A DNA stretch of 46,130 nucleotides from Nocardiopsis suaedae (GTDB lineage Bacteria > Actinomycetota > Actinomycetes > Streptosporangiales > Streptosporangiaceae): positions 1-46,130 of the forward strand of contig NZ_JAQFWP010000060.1 of NCBI RefSeq assembly GCF_027706745.1. The letters are read 5' to 3'. Shown here in pieces: positions 1-9,233 of this stretch. The notes beneath the pieces were generated by a model. That model saw only the letters and a list, made by a program, of their open reading frames with translations. It made no database searches and was not told the DNA's origin. Made by a program: the position numbers and the translations under genes. Each line of letters starts with the position of its first letter. Within the stretch, counting starts at the first letter, position 1.

Positions 1-260
1 TGGTGGCCGGTATTCGGGCCTGAATACCGGCCACCAGGCGCAACTCGGCGAAAACCAGAACGTGTTCCCCCTGGCCCCTCCCGAGAACCGGACATCCCGG
101 ACGCCGCGCTGCACGGGAACCCCGGCCCGGACTCCAATCCTCGCCGAGATGCGCCTCGTTGTTGGAATCCATGCCCGAATACCAACAACGAGCCCCACCT
201 CGGCGATCGGTCCCACATGCTGATACACGCAGGGCCGGGCCCGGGGGCGCCCGGTGTGGA
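1..260. repeat. Left-edge non-coding segment with two inverted repeats
   Basis: No convincing gene is present. Positions 1-15 and 22-36 are perfect 15-base inverted arms around a 6-base loop. A second structure spans 141-206: outer arms 141-148/199-206 and inner arms 155-165/182-192, separated by a symmetric 6/6 internal loop. The ten bases at 174-183 are the reverse complement of 9-18, so the two structures share sequence. They lie downstream of the PH-domain gene and could terminate it, or be part of a repeated element. The function is not determined. Confidence 0.55.
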
Positions 261-752
261 TCACCTACCGGGCTCTTCGGCCTCGCCGCGGTCGCGCAGG
301 TGGGAGCGGAAGTCCTCCAGGTTCTTCAGCGCCAGGTCGCCGTCGTTGCTCTGGATGCCCATGACGGCCAGCGTCGCCCCGTCGGCCAGGTCCACCGACG
401 GCCACGGCTCGCCCTCGCGCATCTGGACGTCCACGATCTCGGCCCACTCCAGCACATAGGTGCGGATGCCGTTGACCACGGTCACCCCGTCGTCGGCCGC
501 GACCAGCCTCGGCCGCCCCAGCAGGTGCAGCGCGCCCGCGCCGACCAGGCCCAGCAGCACCAGACCGACCCGGTCCTGAAGGCGCCAGTCCGGCGGCAGC
601 ATGACCGCCAGCACCGCCATCGTCGCCACGACGATGACCGCGAGCCCGTAGGCCACCAGTCGGATGTTGCGCGGCCGGTACACCTTCGGGAGCCCGGTGC
701 TCCCACCGCTCGCGGTCCCCTCCACAGCGGCCTCTCCCGCACTCGTGCCCAT
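261..752 (-). CDS. PH domain-containing membrane protein
   Basis: This 163-aa protein has an N-terminal cytoplasmic tail of about 27 residues, two close hydrophobic segments (about residues 31-52 and 63-78), and a C-terminal globular part. The C-terminal part carries the pattern of small bacterial PH-like domains (VTVVNGIRTYVLEWAEIVDV, then a WPSVDL strand and a final helix). Such proteins are common in actinobacteria and their biochemical role is unknown. It starts with ATG 33 bases after ribH and so probably sits at the end of the riboflavin transcript. In Streptomyces, as I recall it, hisE and hisG lie between ribH and a similar PH gene; here they are absent. Family assignment is likely; function is not known. 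Confidence 0.75.
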   Translation of the reverse strand: MGTSAGEAAVEGTASGGSTGLPKVYRPRNIRLVAYGLAVIVVATMAVLAVMLPPDWRLQDRVGLVLLGLVGAGALHLLGRPRLVAADDGVTVVNGIRTYVLEWAEIVDVQMREGEPWPSVDLADGATLAVMGIQSNDGDLALKNLEDFRSHLRDRGEAEEPGR

Positions 753-784
753 CCGGCGCCCGTCCCTCGCTCCCGAAGTCGTCC

Positions 785-1291
785 CTACCCCGCCCGGTGC
801 CCGCGCACCCCGGCGCCGTCCCCGCGCAGACCGCGCAGGACCAGCGCCGAGCCGATGGCGGCCTCCGCCGCCTCGCGCCCCTTGTCCTCGACGCTGCCCG
901 GCAGACCGCTGCGCTCGCGCGCCTGCTCCTGCGTATCACAGGTCAGAACGCCGTTGCCCACCGGGGTCGAGGAGTTCAGCGCCACCTCGGTGAGGCCGTG
1001 GGTGACCGACTGGCACACGTAGTCGAAGTGCGGCGTGGACCCGCGCACGACGGCGCCGAGGGCGACCACCGCGTCGTGGGTGCGCGCCAGCTCCTGGGCG
1101 ACGACGGGCAGCTCCACCGCGCCGGCCACGTGCACCACGGTCGGCGCCTGGGTCCCGGCCCGTTCGGCGGCCGCCACGGCCCGCTCCAGCATCGGCTCCA
1201 CGAACTCGGCGTTCCAGTGGGTGGCCACGATGCCGACGGTCATGCCGGGGGCCTGAAGCCGCTGCTCGTCCGGGCGTCCGGTTCCGCTCAT
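785..1291 (-). CDS. ribH: 6,7-dimethyl-8-ribityllumazine synthase
   Basis: RibH condenses 5-amino-6-ribitylaminouracil with 3,4-dihydroxy-2-butanone 4-phosphate to give the lumazine precursor of riboflavin, normally in oligomeric cytoplasmic shells. At 168 aa it has the family length. Recognisable features are the aromatic substrate residue in THWNAEF (W26), the GAVELP segment (57-62), GAVVRGSTPHFDYV with the proton-transferring His88, and PVGNGVLTCDTQEQA near 110-124. Asn replaces the more usual Phe in PVGFGVLT. The ATG start has a GAGG Shine-Dalgarno element 5-6 bases upstream. It is the fourth rib gene of the operon, 284 bases behind ribBA. The last 20 residues are a basic, Gly-rich tail of no obvious function. 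Confidence 0.96.
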   Translation of the reverse strand: MSGTGRPDEQRLQAPGMTVGIVATHWNAEFVEPMLERAVAAAERAGTQAPTVVHVAGAVELPVVAQELARTHDAVVALGAVVRGSTPHFDYVCQSVTHGLTEVALNSSTPVGNGVLTCDTQEQARERSGLPGSVEDKGREAAEAAIGSALVLRGLRGDGAGVRGHRAG

Positions 1292-1575
1292 GGTGTCCTC
1301 GTGATCCTTCGTGCTCGTTCGTCCGTGCGGTCCGCGGCCGCCGGCCCGCCCCGGCGGGGCGCCGTGCCCGGCAGGCCCGCGAGAGCCGCCACGGGTACCT
1401 CCGCGCGGCGCGCGGGGAGGGGTGCGGCGGCGGGGCGGGGGGGGTGGGGTGGGGGGGCGGGGCCCCCGCCGGGCCGCGGGTTGGCGGGCGTTCCGGCGCC
1501 TCCCGCGGGGGCCCGCCGCCGCGGCTCAGAGGGGCGGGTCCGGGCGCAGCCCTGCGTCCGGCCCGCCCCGCGCTC
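1292..1575. other. ribBA-ribH spacer with extreme G-run tract
   Basis: No gene is visible. Positions 1432-1462 hold five G-runs of 4, 8, 4, 7 and 4 on the plus strand, each separated by a single base, directly followed by a C-run. This is an ideal intramolecular G-quadruplex pattern. It lies on the template strand of the rib operon; the mRNA here is C-rich. Confidence 0.7.
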
Positions 1576-2880
<1,305 letters not shown>

Positions 2881-3041
2881 CGGGGCGGTCTCCTCCCGGG
2901 AGGCGGCGTCGGCGCGCCGGTGCGGGTCGGGCACGTGGGACGCGGCGGGTACGGCGGACGCGGCGGGTACGGCCGCGGTGGCGGGGTCGGGTGCGGTGCG
3001 GCCGGGCGCGGGGGCCGCGGCGGGCGCCGTCGGGGGCGGGG

Positions 3042-3728
3042 TCATGCGACCGCCTCCCGTCCGGTGGGCCCGGCGGCCCCGGCGGCTTCGGCGGCTTCGG
3101 CCGCGCGGTGGCGGCGCACCCAGTCGCGGATGCCGATGGCCGCCAGGACGAAGAACACGCTGTAGACGGCGCCGGTGACCCACAGCCCCGACATCAGGGC
3201 CAGCGGGACGCCCACCAGGTCCACGGCGATCCACACGAACCAGAAGTCGATCAGGGCGCGGCTCTGCCCGAAGGTGGCCACGGCGCTGCCCACGAAGATG
3301 AACGCGTCCGGCCACGGCGCCCAGGACAGGCCCGTCGCCTCGAACAGCAGGGCCACGGCGACGGTGCCGCCGATGAGCAGCCCCAGCAGGACCCCGCGCT
3401 CGTGCCCGGTGGCCGGGCGCACGCGCAGCTCGGCGCCGCCCTTGGTGGCCCGGGCCCAGCGGGTCCAGCCGTAGACGACCAGGCCCACGAACATGATCTG
3501 CTTGAGGGCGTTGCCGGTCAGGTGGGCGTCGATGGACACGGCGAAGAGCAGCACCGCGCCGGTGAGCTGCACCGGCCAGGTCCACATCGACCGGCGCACC
3601 GCCAGCGCCACGGTCGCGAGCGCGGCGATGTTGCCGATCAGGTCGGCCCAGCGCACGTGCTCGCCGAAGAGGGTGAATCCGGCGTAGGCCCACTCCAGCC
3701 ACCACACGCCGCTGTACGCGCCGCCCAT
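3042..3728 (-). CDS. ribM: PnuC-like riboflavin transporter (RibM/PnuX type)
   Basis: A 228-aa polytopic membrane protein of the PnuC/SWEET-like superfamily with about seven hydrophobic segments. It has characteristic family stretches, [19 protein letters not shown] near the first helices and a Trp-rich region [15 protein letters not shown]. PnuC proteins usually import nicotinamide riboside, but the homologue encoded inside actinobacterial rib operons (RibM of Streptomyces davawensis, PnuX of corynebacteria) takes up riboflavin. That location, between ribE and ribBA and behind an FMN riboswitch, is the reason for the call. The ATG start overlaps the ribE stop by one base (TGATG), indicating translational coupling. 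The alanine-rich C-terminal 25 residues look like a cytoplasmic tail. Substrate assignment is by context. Confidence 0.85.
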   Translation of the reverse strand: MGGAYSGVWWLEWAYAGFTLFGEHVRWADLIGNIAALATVALAVRRSMWTWPVQLTGAVLLFAVSIDAHLTGNALKQIMFVGLVVYGWTRWARATKGGAELRVRPATGHERGVLLGLLIGGTVAVALLFEATGLSWAPWPDAFIFVGSAVATFGQSRALIDFWFVWIAVDLVGVPLALMSGLWVTGAVYSVFFVLAAIGIRDWVRRHRAAEAAEAAGAAGPTGREAVA

Positions 3729-4348
3729 CAGGAGGCCTCCCCGGCGCGCACCGCCTGGGTGAGGCGCTCGACGTACTTGGCGATGACGTCGACCTCGAGG
3801 TTGACCGGGTCGCCGGGGCCCTTGCGGCCCAGGGTGGTCAGTTCGAGGGTGGTCGGGATGAGGGAGACGGTGAAGGACCCGGGCTCGACCGCGGCGACGG
3901 TGAGGCTGACGCCGTCGACGGCGATGGAGCCCTTCTCCACCACGTAGCGGGCGAGGTGCCCGGGGAGGCTGAAGCGGAGGGTCTCCCAGCGCGCGGCGGG
4001 GGTGCGCTCCAGGAGTTCGGCGGTGCCGTCGACGTGGCCCTGCACGATGTGGCCGCCGAGCCGGTCGGAGACCTTGGCGGCGCGTTCGAGGTTGACCGGG
4101 GACCCGGGGCGCAGGGCGCCGAGGGAGGAGCGGTCCAGCGTCTCCTTCATCACGTCGGCGGTGAACACGCCGCCGTCGACGCCGGTGACGGTGAGGCAGA
4201 CCCCGTTGACGGCGATCGAGTCGCCGTGGGCCGCGTCGGAGGTGGTCTCGGGGCCGCGCAGCGCGATGCGGGCGGACTCCCCCTGGCTGTCGGAGAACGG
4301 CGTGATCTCGGCGACCTCGCCCAGTTCCTCCACGATTCCGGTGAACAA
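3728..4348 (-). CDS. ribE: Riboflavin synthase, alpha chain
   Basis: Riboflavin synthase dismutates two lumazine molecules to riboflavin and aminoribitylaminouracil. The 206-aa chain shows the tandem lumazine-binding barrels. Barrel one begins FTGIVEELG and contains [12 protein letters not shown]; barrel two contains [14 protein letters not shown] and [13 protein letters not shown]. The start codon is TTG (4346-4348), reading MFTGIVEE, with GGGGAAGG about seven bases upstream. It is the first gene of the rib operon, with the FMN aptamer 124 bases in front of it. In the leader RNA, GGTGAA before the SD can pair with TTCACC just after the TTG (4364-4369 with 4340-4345), which would enclose both SD and start. 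No ribD was seen in the window. Confidence 0.95.
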   Translation of the reverse strand: MFTGIVEELGEVAEITPFSDSQGESARIALRGPETTSDAAHGDSIAVNGVCLTVTGVDGGVFTADVMKETLDRSSLGALRPGSPVNLERAAKVSDRLGGHIVQGHVDGTAELLERTPAARWETLRFSLPGHLARYVVEKGSIAVDGVSLTVAAVEPGSFTVSLIPTTLELTTLGRKGPGDPVNLEVDVIAKYVERLTQAVRAGEAS

Positions 4349-4471
4349 CGTCGGGCCTTCCCCTTCACCTGGTCCAGGCTCCGGGGTTCACGGCGCGGAC
4401 CCTCGGGTCCGCCGACCAGGGCCCGGTCGTCGCCTCCGGCCCTTCACGGGCCGAACGGTCGCACCGGTCCC
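4349..4471 (-). promoter_or_regulatory. Expression platform between FMN aptamer and ribE
   Basis: The leader contains stable hairpins: CGGCCC/GGGCCG around 4437-4453 and an 8-bp stem at 4395-4412 (GCGGACCC/GGGTCCGC). The seven bases at 4414-4420 are complementary to 4368-4374 next to the ribE SD. There is no U-tract, so control of translation initiation is more likely than classical termination. This is inference from base pairing only. Confidence 0.6.
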
Positions 4472-4601
4472 ACGCGTACGCCTCCCATCCGGACTTTCAC
4501 CGTCGGTACCGGAATTTCACCGGTTCCACCGGCCGATGGCTTCGGCCGGGTCGCGGACTATCACCGCCGGTTCGGATTTTCACCGACCCCGGAGCACGCG
4601 T
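4472..4601 (-). promoter_or_regulatory. FMN riboswitch aptamer (RFN element)
   Basis: Reading the minus strand, the conserved RFN blocks appear in order: a GGTCGGTGAAAATCCGAACC arm followed by GGCGGTGATAGTCCGCGA, a variable stem, GGTGAAATTCCGGTACCGAC and GGTGAAAGTCCGGATGGGAG. ACGCGT at 4596-4601 can pair with ACGCGT at 4472-4477 to close the base stem. It lies directly upstream of ribE. FMN binding is expected to turn off ribE-ribM-ribBA-ribH. Confidence 0.95.
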
Positions 4602-4967
4602 TTTGTACGTCTCGGCCAACAGTGTGCCATGCGCTTCCATTCCCGGCTCGCGGCGGGTTCCGGGAACGGGCCGCCGGAGCGGGAAGCGCGGGTGCCGGGC
4701 GGCGCGCCGGAGGGCCGGGGGCCGGACCCGGCGATGCGGCGGGAAAACCCGACATGGCAAGCCGTTCCGGCGCACGCCGGAAGGGGGGCGGGCGCGGTGC
4801 CGCCGAGAGGCGGGGCGCCACCGCGGCCCAGGCGCAAGACTCCACATCTCAGACGCGGCGTGACATACCCCACTCCGGCGTGGTTCTCCCGTGCTGACCG
4901 ACGCACCGCCGACGGCCGCGCCCTCCCCGTAAGCGCTCCCCCGCACGCTCCTTCGTCAGGACGTTCG
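4602..4967. other. Region between PAP2 gene and rib leader
   Basis: No gene is visible. On the minus strand TACAAA at 4602-4607 is a possible -10 hexamer just before the FMN aptamer, but no good -35 element goes with it. A bulged hairpin at 4794-4824 (arms GCGGTG/CACCGC with nested CCGCC/GGCGG) may terminate the upstream PAP2 gene. The rest is featureless GC-rich sequence. Confidence 0.4.
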
Positions 4968-5969
4968 TCAGGACGGCGGAACGGTGGCGGGCTCCCCCGC
5001 CCCATCGCGCGCGCGATCGGCCATCCCCACCCGGATGAAGAGTTCCGGCGCCCCGAACGACGCCCACAGGGTGGCGGCGAGGAAGGTGGCGTATTCGGCC
5101 GCGGCCGACGCGGACGCCGGGAAGGCGAGGTTGACCACGACGAAGATCAGCACCACGCCGGTGATGCCCGTGATGTAGCGGGCGGCCCGGGTGATCAGCG
5201 ACCCGTCGGCGCTGTACCAGCCCCGCCGGTCGAGCAGGGTGAACCCGACCAGCACGCCCAGCAGCGCGCCGCTGAGCGAGGCCGCGTCGGCCAGTGCGCC
5301 CGCCTGGGGGTCGGGCGGCATCGGGCCGGTCCACCCCTCGGGCACCGTCCACCCGCTCCACACGGTGGCCTGCACCAGCGCGACCAGCAACGGGCCCGCC
5401 GCGGACAGCCCGACGGCCAGCGCCATCTGGACGACGGGGCCGCGCGACCGCCACCAGGCCACCGCGCGGCGCTCGTAGCGCAGGATCAGCCACAACAGCA
5501 GGGCGCCGACGGCCAGCCCGCCCAGGATGTCGGTGAGGAAGTGCACGCCCAGGTAGATGCGGGACAGGCAGATCAGGCCGATGAGCACCAGCGCCGCCGC
5601 CCACATGCGGGGCCGGGCGGCCGTCGCGGCCAGGTAGCCCCACAGGGTCACGGCGGTCTGGGCGTGGCCGGAGGGGATGCCGAAGGAGGACTCGGTGGAC
5701 AGCGGGCGCACACCGGGGTCGTACCAGTAGGGCCGGGCGCCGTGCCCCGCGGTCTTGAGGACCCCGTTCACCGTCGCCGAGCCCAGCAGCACGATGGCGA
5801 GGCGGGCGCCCAGGCTCGCGTGGACGCTCCAGAACACCAGCGGCAGCACCGCGATGAACAGTGTCTTCGAGCCGAGGGTGGTGACGGCCAGCATGATCGG
5901 CTCCAGCCAGGAGCCCCAGCCCTGCACCCATTCGACGGCGCCCGTCTCGGCGCCCCATATCGCGTCCAT
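4968..5969 (-). CDS. PAP2-family membrane phosphatase
   Basis: A 333-aa integral membrane protein with about eight hydrophobic segments. All three type 2 phosphatidic acid phosphatase motifs are present: KTAGHGARP (K-x6-RP), IPSGHAQT (PSGH), and SRIYLGVHFLTDILGG (SR-x5-H-x3-D with the catalytic His). Family members dephosphorylate phosphatidic acid, undecaprenyl diphosphate or related lipids at the membrane; the substrate cannot be read from the sequence. It is longer than typical bacterial PAP2 proteins because of extra C-terminal helices. I prefer the ATG at 5969; a GTG six codons upstream (5987) has a poorly spaced AGGA. It ends about 366 bases before the riboflavin leader and is probably a single-gene transcript. 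Confidence 0.85.
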   Translation of the reverse strand: MDAIWGAETGAVEWVQGWGSWLEPIMLAVTTLGSKTLFIAVLPLVFWSVHASLGARLAIVLLGSATVNGVLKTAGHGARPYWYDPGVRPLSTESSFGIPSGHAQTAVTLWGYLAATAARPRMWAAALVLIGLICLSRIYLGVHFLTDILGGLAVGALLLWLILRYERRAVAWWRSRGPVVQMALAVGLSAAGPLLVALVQATVWSGWTVPEGWTGPMPPDPQAGALADAASLSGALLGVLVGFTLLDRRGWYSADGSLITRAARYITGITGVVLIFVVVNLAFPASASAAAEYATFLAATLWASFGAPELFIRVGMADRARDGAGEPATVPPS

Positions 5970-6146
5970 GCGCACCCCGTTCCTCACGGATCCTGCTCTG
6001 CGGCCGGACGTGGCTCTGAGCGCGCCTGCTCGGGCCGGGGCCCGATACCCTCACCCGTCCTCCTGGACCCGCGGCGCCCGCCGCGGGACCGTCGTCGCCT
6101 CGACGCCCCCGCGCATCGCACCGGAACGCCGTTCGGTTACCGCGTG

Positions 6147-6175
6147 ATCCTAACGGCGGGCCCGGCGGCTCCCAA
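6147..6175 (-). promoter_or_regulatory. Candidate sigma70-type promoter for the PAP2 gene
   Basis: On the minus strand TTGGGA (6170-6175) is followed by a 17-base spacer and TAGGAT (6147-6152). This gives four of six matches in each hexamer, with a predicted 5' UTR of about 170 bases. Confidence 0.45.
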
Positions 6176-6265
6176 GTGCCCGGGCCAGAGGGGCGGTTCG
6201 CCAAGCGCGCGACCGCCCCGCTACCCGGGAACGGCCGCGCGAACCGGAGGCCCGGAACCGCGGGG

Positions 6266-6937
6266 TCAGGACGCCGCGGCCGCCTTCTCGGCCTTGGTGC
6301 GCAGGGCCTCGACCGCGGAGGCGGGGTCCTCGGCGCCGTAGACCGCCGACCCGGCGACGAAGACGTCGGCCCCGGCCTCGGCGGCGCGCTCGATGGTGTC
6401 CCCGGCGACGCCGCCGTCGACCTGCACCCACACCTGCGCGTCGCGGCCGCCCACCAGCTCGCGGGCCTTGCGGATCTTCGGCAGCACCAGGTCGATGAAC
6501 TTCTGGCCGCCGAAGCCGGGCTCGACCGTCATCAGCAGCAGCATGTCGACCTCGGGAAGGAGGTCGGCGTAGGCGTCCAGGGAGGTGCCCGGGTTGAGGG
6601 CGAGCGAGGCGCGGGCCCCGGCGGAGCGGATGGCGCGCAGGGTGCGGACGGGAGCCTTGGCGGCCTCGGCGTGGATGGTGACGCTGCCCGCCCCGGCTTC
6701 GGCGAAGCCGGGCGCCCACCGGTCGGGGTCCTCGATCATCAGGTGGCAGTCCAGGGGGAGCTTGGCCGACTTGAGCAGGGACTCCACCACCGGCAGGCCC
6801 AGGGTCAGGTTGGGCACGAAGTGATTGTCCATGACGTCGACGTGCAGCCAGTCGGCGGCGTTCTCGACGGCGGCCGCCTCTTCGGCGAGGCGCGCGAAGT
6901 CGGCGGAGAGGATGCTGGGAGAGATCTGGATTGCCAC
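6266..6937 (-). CDS. rpe: Ribulose-phosphate 3-epimerase
   Basis: Interconverts D-ribulose 5-phosphate and D-xylulose 5-phosphate in the pentose phosphate pathway. The 223-aa TIM barrel opens with [13 protein letters not shown] and contains [17 protein letters not shown] (metal-binding His and catalytic Asp), CHLMIEDP, a [13 protein letters not shown] loop, VDGGV with the second catalytic Asp, and VAGSAVYG for phosphate binding. The start is GTG (6935-6937). TAGGAT at 6945-6950 on the minus strand could be a -10 element giving an almost leaderless mRNA; its AGGA could equally be the SD, and the sequence does not decide between them. The gene neighbours rsmB as in many actinomycetes. Confidence 0.95.
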   Translation of the reverse strand: MAIQISPSILSADFARLAEEAAAVENAADWLHVDVMDNHFVPNLTLGLPVVESLLKSAKLPLDCHLMIEDPDRWAPGFAEAGAGSVTIHAEAAKAPVRTLRAIRSAGARASLALNPGTSLDAYADLLPEVDMLLLMTVEPGFGGQKFIDLVLPKIRKARELVGGRDAQVWVQVDGGVAGDTIERAAEAGADVFVAGSAVYGAEDPASAVEALRTKAEKAAAAS

Positions 6938-6991
6938 GCTTTCGATCCTAATGGGGACCGGGTCCGTCCCTGGTCACCCCCGCCGCCCCCA

Positions 6992-7055
6992 CGATGATCT
7001 CGACGAAGGTGCTGTCATCCGGGCCGTTCTGACAGCACCTTCGTCGAGATCATCG
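6992..7055. repeat. Perfect 26-bp inverted repeat between rsmB and rpe
   Basis: Positions 6992-7017 and 7030-7055 are exact reverse complements, with a 12-base loop (7018-7029). The arm reads CGATGATCTCGACGAAGG and continues to TGTCA. The stem is much longer than an ordinary intrinsic terminator and lacks a T-tract. It could still end rsmB transcription (rsmB stops at 7070 on the minus strand), or it could be a dispersed palindromic element. Confidence 0.85.
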
Positions 7056-7069
7056 CCGAGGGGGCGGGC

Positions 7070-8557
7070 TCAGGCGCGCTTGCGGAGCAGGGCCAGGAAC
7101 ATCGCGTCGGTGCCGTGGCGGTGGGGCCAGAACTGGACGTACCTGCCGTCCTTGCCCGCGGTGATGTCGGGGACCTCCTGCAGGTAGTCGGCCGCGCGGA
7201 GCACCTCGGCGTCGGAACGGTCCGCCATGACCGCGTCGACGACGCCCTCCGTCTCGGGCAGGTGCGGCGAGCAGGTCACGTAGGCCACCACTCCCCCGGG
7301 GCGGGCGGCGTCGAGCGCGCGCTGGAGCAGGGCCTCCTGGGTCGGCCGCAGCTCCCCGGCGGTCTCGGGCGTGCGGCGCCAGCGCGCTTCCGGGCGGCGG
7401 CGCAGCGCCCCGAGACCGGTGCACGGGGCGTCGACCAGGACCCGGTCGAAGGAGCCGTCCTTCCACGCCGGGCGGGTCGAGTCGGCGACGACCACACGTC
7501 CCGCGTCGCGCACCGACCGGTGCACCGCCTGGGCGACCAGGCCCGCGCGCGCGGGCTGCACCTCGGCGGCCAGCAGGCGCGCCTCACGCTGCCCGGCGAG
7601 ACCGGCCAGCATGGCGGCCTTGCCGCCGGGTCCGGCGCAGGCGTCCAGCCAGCGGGCGTCGGCCCCGTCGACCTGCACACGGGTCAGCGCGAGGGCGACG
7701 AGCTGGCTGGCCTCGTCCTGCACGGCCACGCGGCGCTGGCGCACCTCGGTGAGCAGGGCGGGGTCGCCTTCGGGGAGGTAGGCGGCGTAGGGCGAGTAGC
7801 GGGCCTCGCGGGCGCCGGCGTTGACCAGGTCGGCGATGGAGGCGCGGCCGGGCTTGGCGAGGAGGGTGACCTCGGGGCGCTCGTTGTGCGCGGCGAGGAG
7901 GCGCTCGGTCTCGGCCAGGTCCCCGGCGGAGTCGTCGCCGAGGGCGCGGGCCAGGGCCTCGACGACCCAGCGGGGGTGGCTGTGGACGATGGCGAGGCGG
8001 CCGACGGGGTCGTCGGCGCCGGGGGCGACGATCTCCAGCCAGGCGTCGAGGTCGCGGGCGCCGACCTTGCGGAGGACGGCGTTGGCGAAGCGCGAACGGT
8101 GCTGGCCGATGGTGCGGCGGGCGACGTTGACGGTCGCGCTGACGGCGGCGTGCGGGGGGATGCCGGTACCGAGGAGCTGGTGGGCGCCCAGGCGGAGGAT
8201 CGGGAGGACCTCGGCGTCGACGGAGGAGAGGGAGCGGTCGATGCAAGCGTCGAGGACGGCGTCGTAGGTGCCCTGGCGGCGGAGGGTGCCGTAGGTGAGC
8301 TCAGTGGCGAGGGCCGCGTCCCGGCCGGTGAGTCCGCGGTCGCGGAGCTTGGCGGGGAGAAGGAGGTTGGCGTAGGCATCGCGCTCTTGGACGGCGCGGA
8401 GCACGTCGTAGGCGACACGGCGGACGGCCGTTCCGGGGGAGGGGGCGGGCTTCTGGGCGTCGCCCTGGCCCTTGCCTTTGCCGCCCTTACCGCCTGAGCC
8501 GCCCGAGCCGGGGCCGCGACGTCCGGAACGGTACGGGGAACGGGAACGGTCGGTCAC
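7070..8557 (-). CDS. rsmB: 16S rRNA (cytosine(967)-C5)-methyltransferase RsmB/Fmu
   Basis: SAM-dependent m5C methyltransferase of ribosomal RNA. After a basic Gly/Lys-rich N-terminal tail of about 45 residues, residues about 48-190 form a NusB-like RNA-binding domain (TAVRRVAYDVLRAV; HAAVSATVNVAR). The Rossmann methyltransferase domain follows with DACAGPGGKAAML (SAM binding), DAPCTGLGALRRRPEARWR (Cys379) and YVTCSPHLPETEGVV (Cys429). The two cysteines are the nucleophile/release pair of RNA m5C enzymes. The reading frame is open much further upstream, into the CRISPR repeats, but similarity begins only in the NusB-like part. GTG at 8557 is the sensible start, giving 495 aa, close to the usual 450-480. 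Confidence 0.92.
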   Translation of the reverse strand: MTDRSRSPYRSGRRGPGSGGSGGKGGKGKGQGDAQKPAPSPGTAVRRVAYDVLRAVQERDAYANLLLPAKLRDRGLTGRDAALATELTYGTLRRQGTYDAVLDACIDRSLSSVDAEVLPILRLGAHQLLGTGIPPHAAVSATVNVARRTIGQHRSRFANAVLRKVGARDLDAWLEIVAPGADDPVGRLAIVHSHPRWVVEALARALGDDSAGDLAETERLLAAHNERPEVTLLAKPGRASIADLVNAGAREARYSPYAAYLPEGDPALLTEVRQRRVAVQDEASQLVALALTRVQVDGADARWLDACAGPGGKAAMLAGLAGQREARLLAAEVQPARAGLVAQAVHRSVRDAGRVVVADSTRPAWKDGSFDRVLVDAPCTGLGALRRRPEARWRRTPETAGELRPTQEALLQRALDAARPGGVVAYVTCSPHLPETEGVVDAVMADRSDAEVLRAADYLQEVPDITAGKDGRYVQFWPHRHGTDAMFLALLRKRA

Positions 8558-8645
8558 GTCGGGATCAGCCTCACGCAGGGGATTGTGGTGGTCGAAAGGG
8601 GCCGGATGGGCCTCCCCGAGGATACTGCGCGTGACGAGGAGCGGG

Positions 8646-8678
8646 GCCGTGTCACACGCAAGTGGGGTGTGACACGGC
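8646..8678. terminator. Hairpin downstream of the CRISPR array
   Basis: Exact 12-base arms 8646-8657 and 8667-8678 (GCCGTGTCACAC and its complement) flank a 9-base loop. It lies between the degenerate end of the CRISPR array and the rsmB start, where a minus-strand array transcript would end. There is no T-tract. Confidence 0.5.
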
Positions 8679-8717
8679 AGGGCGAGCGACCTGGCGGGGC
8701 TGACGCCGACCGGTCCC

Positions 8718-9233
8718 GCTCCATCCCCATACGTGCGGGGCCCACGCCGCGACGAGCGCGGGTGGACCCAGCAGGACGGGTCCACCCCCGCGCGTGCGGG
8801 GCTCACCAGTGCTGCGGCAGCAAGCCGAAACTCAGCGTGGGTCCATCCCCGCGTTTGCGGGGCTCACTCGTTCTGCAGCTGCGTCCACAGCCCGCCTGCG
8901 GGTCCATCCCCGCGTTTGCGGGGCTCACCCCACGCGCGGCGTGCCCGGCTGGCACGCCCAAGGTCCATCCCCGCGTTTGCGGGGCTCACGCCGGTGCGCC
9001 GCACGGGTGGGCCGGGTTCGGCGGTCCATCCCCGCGTTTGCGGGGCTCACGACCCCGACAGCGCTGAGGCCCAGCGCCTGCTCGGTCCATCCCCGCGTTT
9101 GCGGGGCTCACGGCGCCTCTACGGCAGCGACCTGTGCTGCGCCCGGTCCATCCCCGCGTTTGCGGGGCTCACGACTTCACGCGGTCCAGCGGTAGGCCGG
9201 TCTGCGGTCCATCCCCGCGTTTGCGGGGCTCAC
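8718..9233 (-). CRISPR. CRISPR array, nine 28-bp repeats, type I-E-like
   Basis: Repeats start at 8718, 8779, 8840, 8901, 8962, 9023, 9084, 9145 and 9206, at an exact 61-base period (28-base repeat plus 33-base spacer). The last seven copies are identical. Read on the minus strand the repeat begins GTGAGCCCCGC and ends GCGGGGATGGACC, with the short hairpin and ATGGACC-type 3' end of actinobacterial I-E repeats. The copy at 8779 has three mismatches and the one at 8718 about seven, so decay marks 8718 as the leader-distal end. Leader and transcription therefore lie to the right, reading leftwards. The base next to the repeat varies (G, T or C on the crRNA strand), consistent with a 29th repeat base brought in by each spacer. 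The eight spacers are all different. No cas gene lies in this window. Confidence 0.97.

Noticed and set aside
3042-3728. PnuC nicotinamide riboside transporter
   Set aside because: The fold is the same, but location inside an FMN-riboswitch rib operon fits the riboflavin transporter RibM better.
8558-8806. N-terminal extension of rsmB into the CRISPR repeats
   Set aside because: The frame is open but codes for repeat-derived and Arg/Pro-rich sequence; family similarity starts only near residue 48 of the version starting at 8557.
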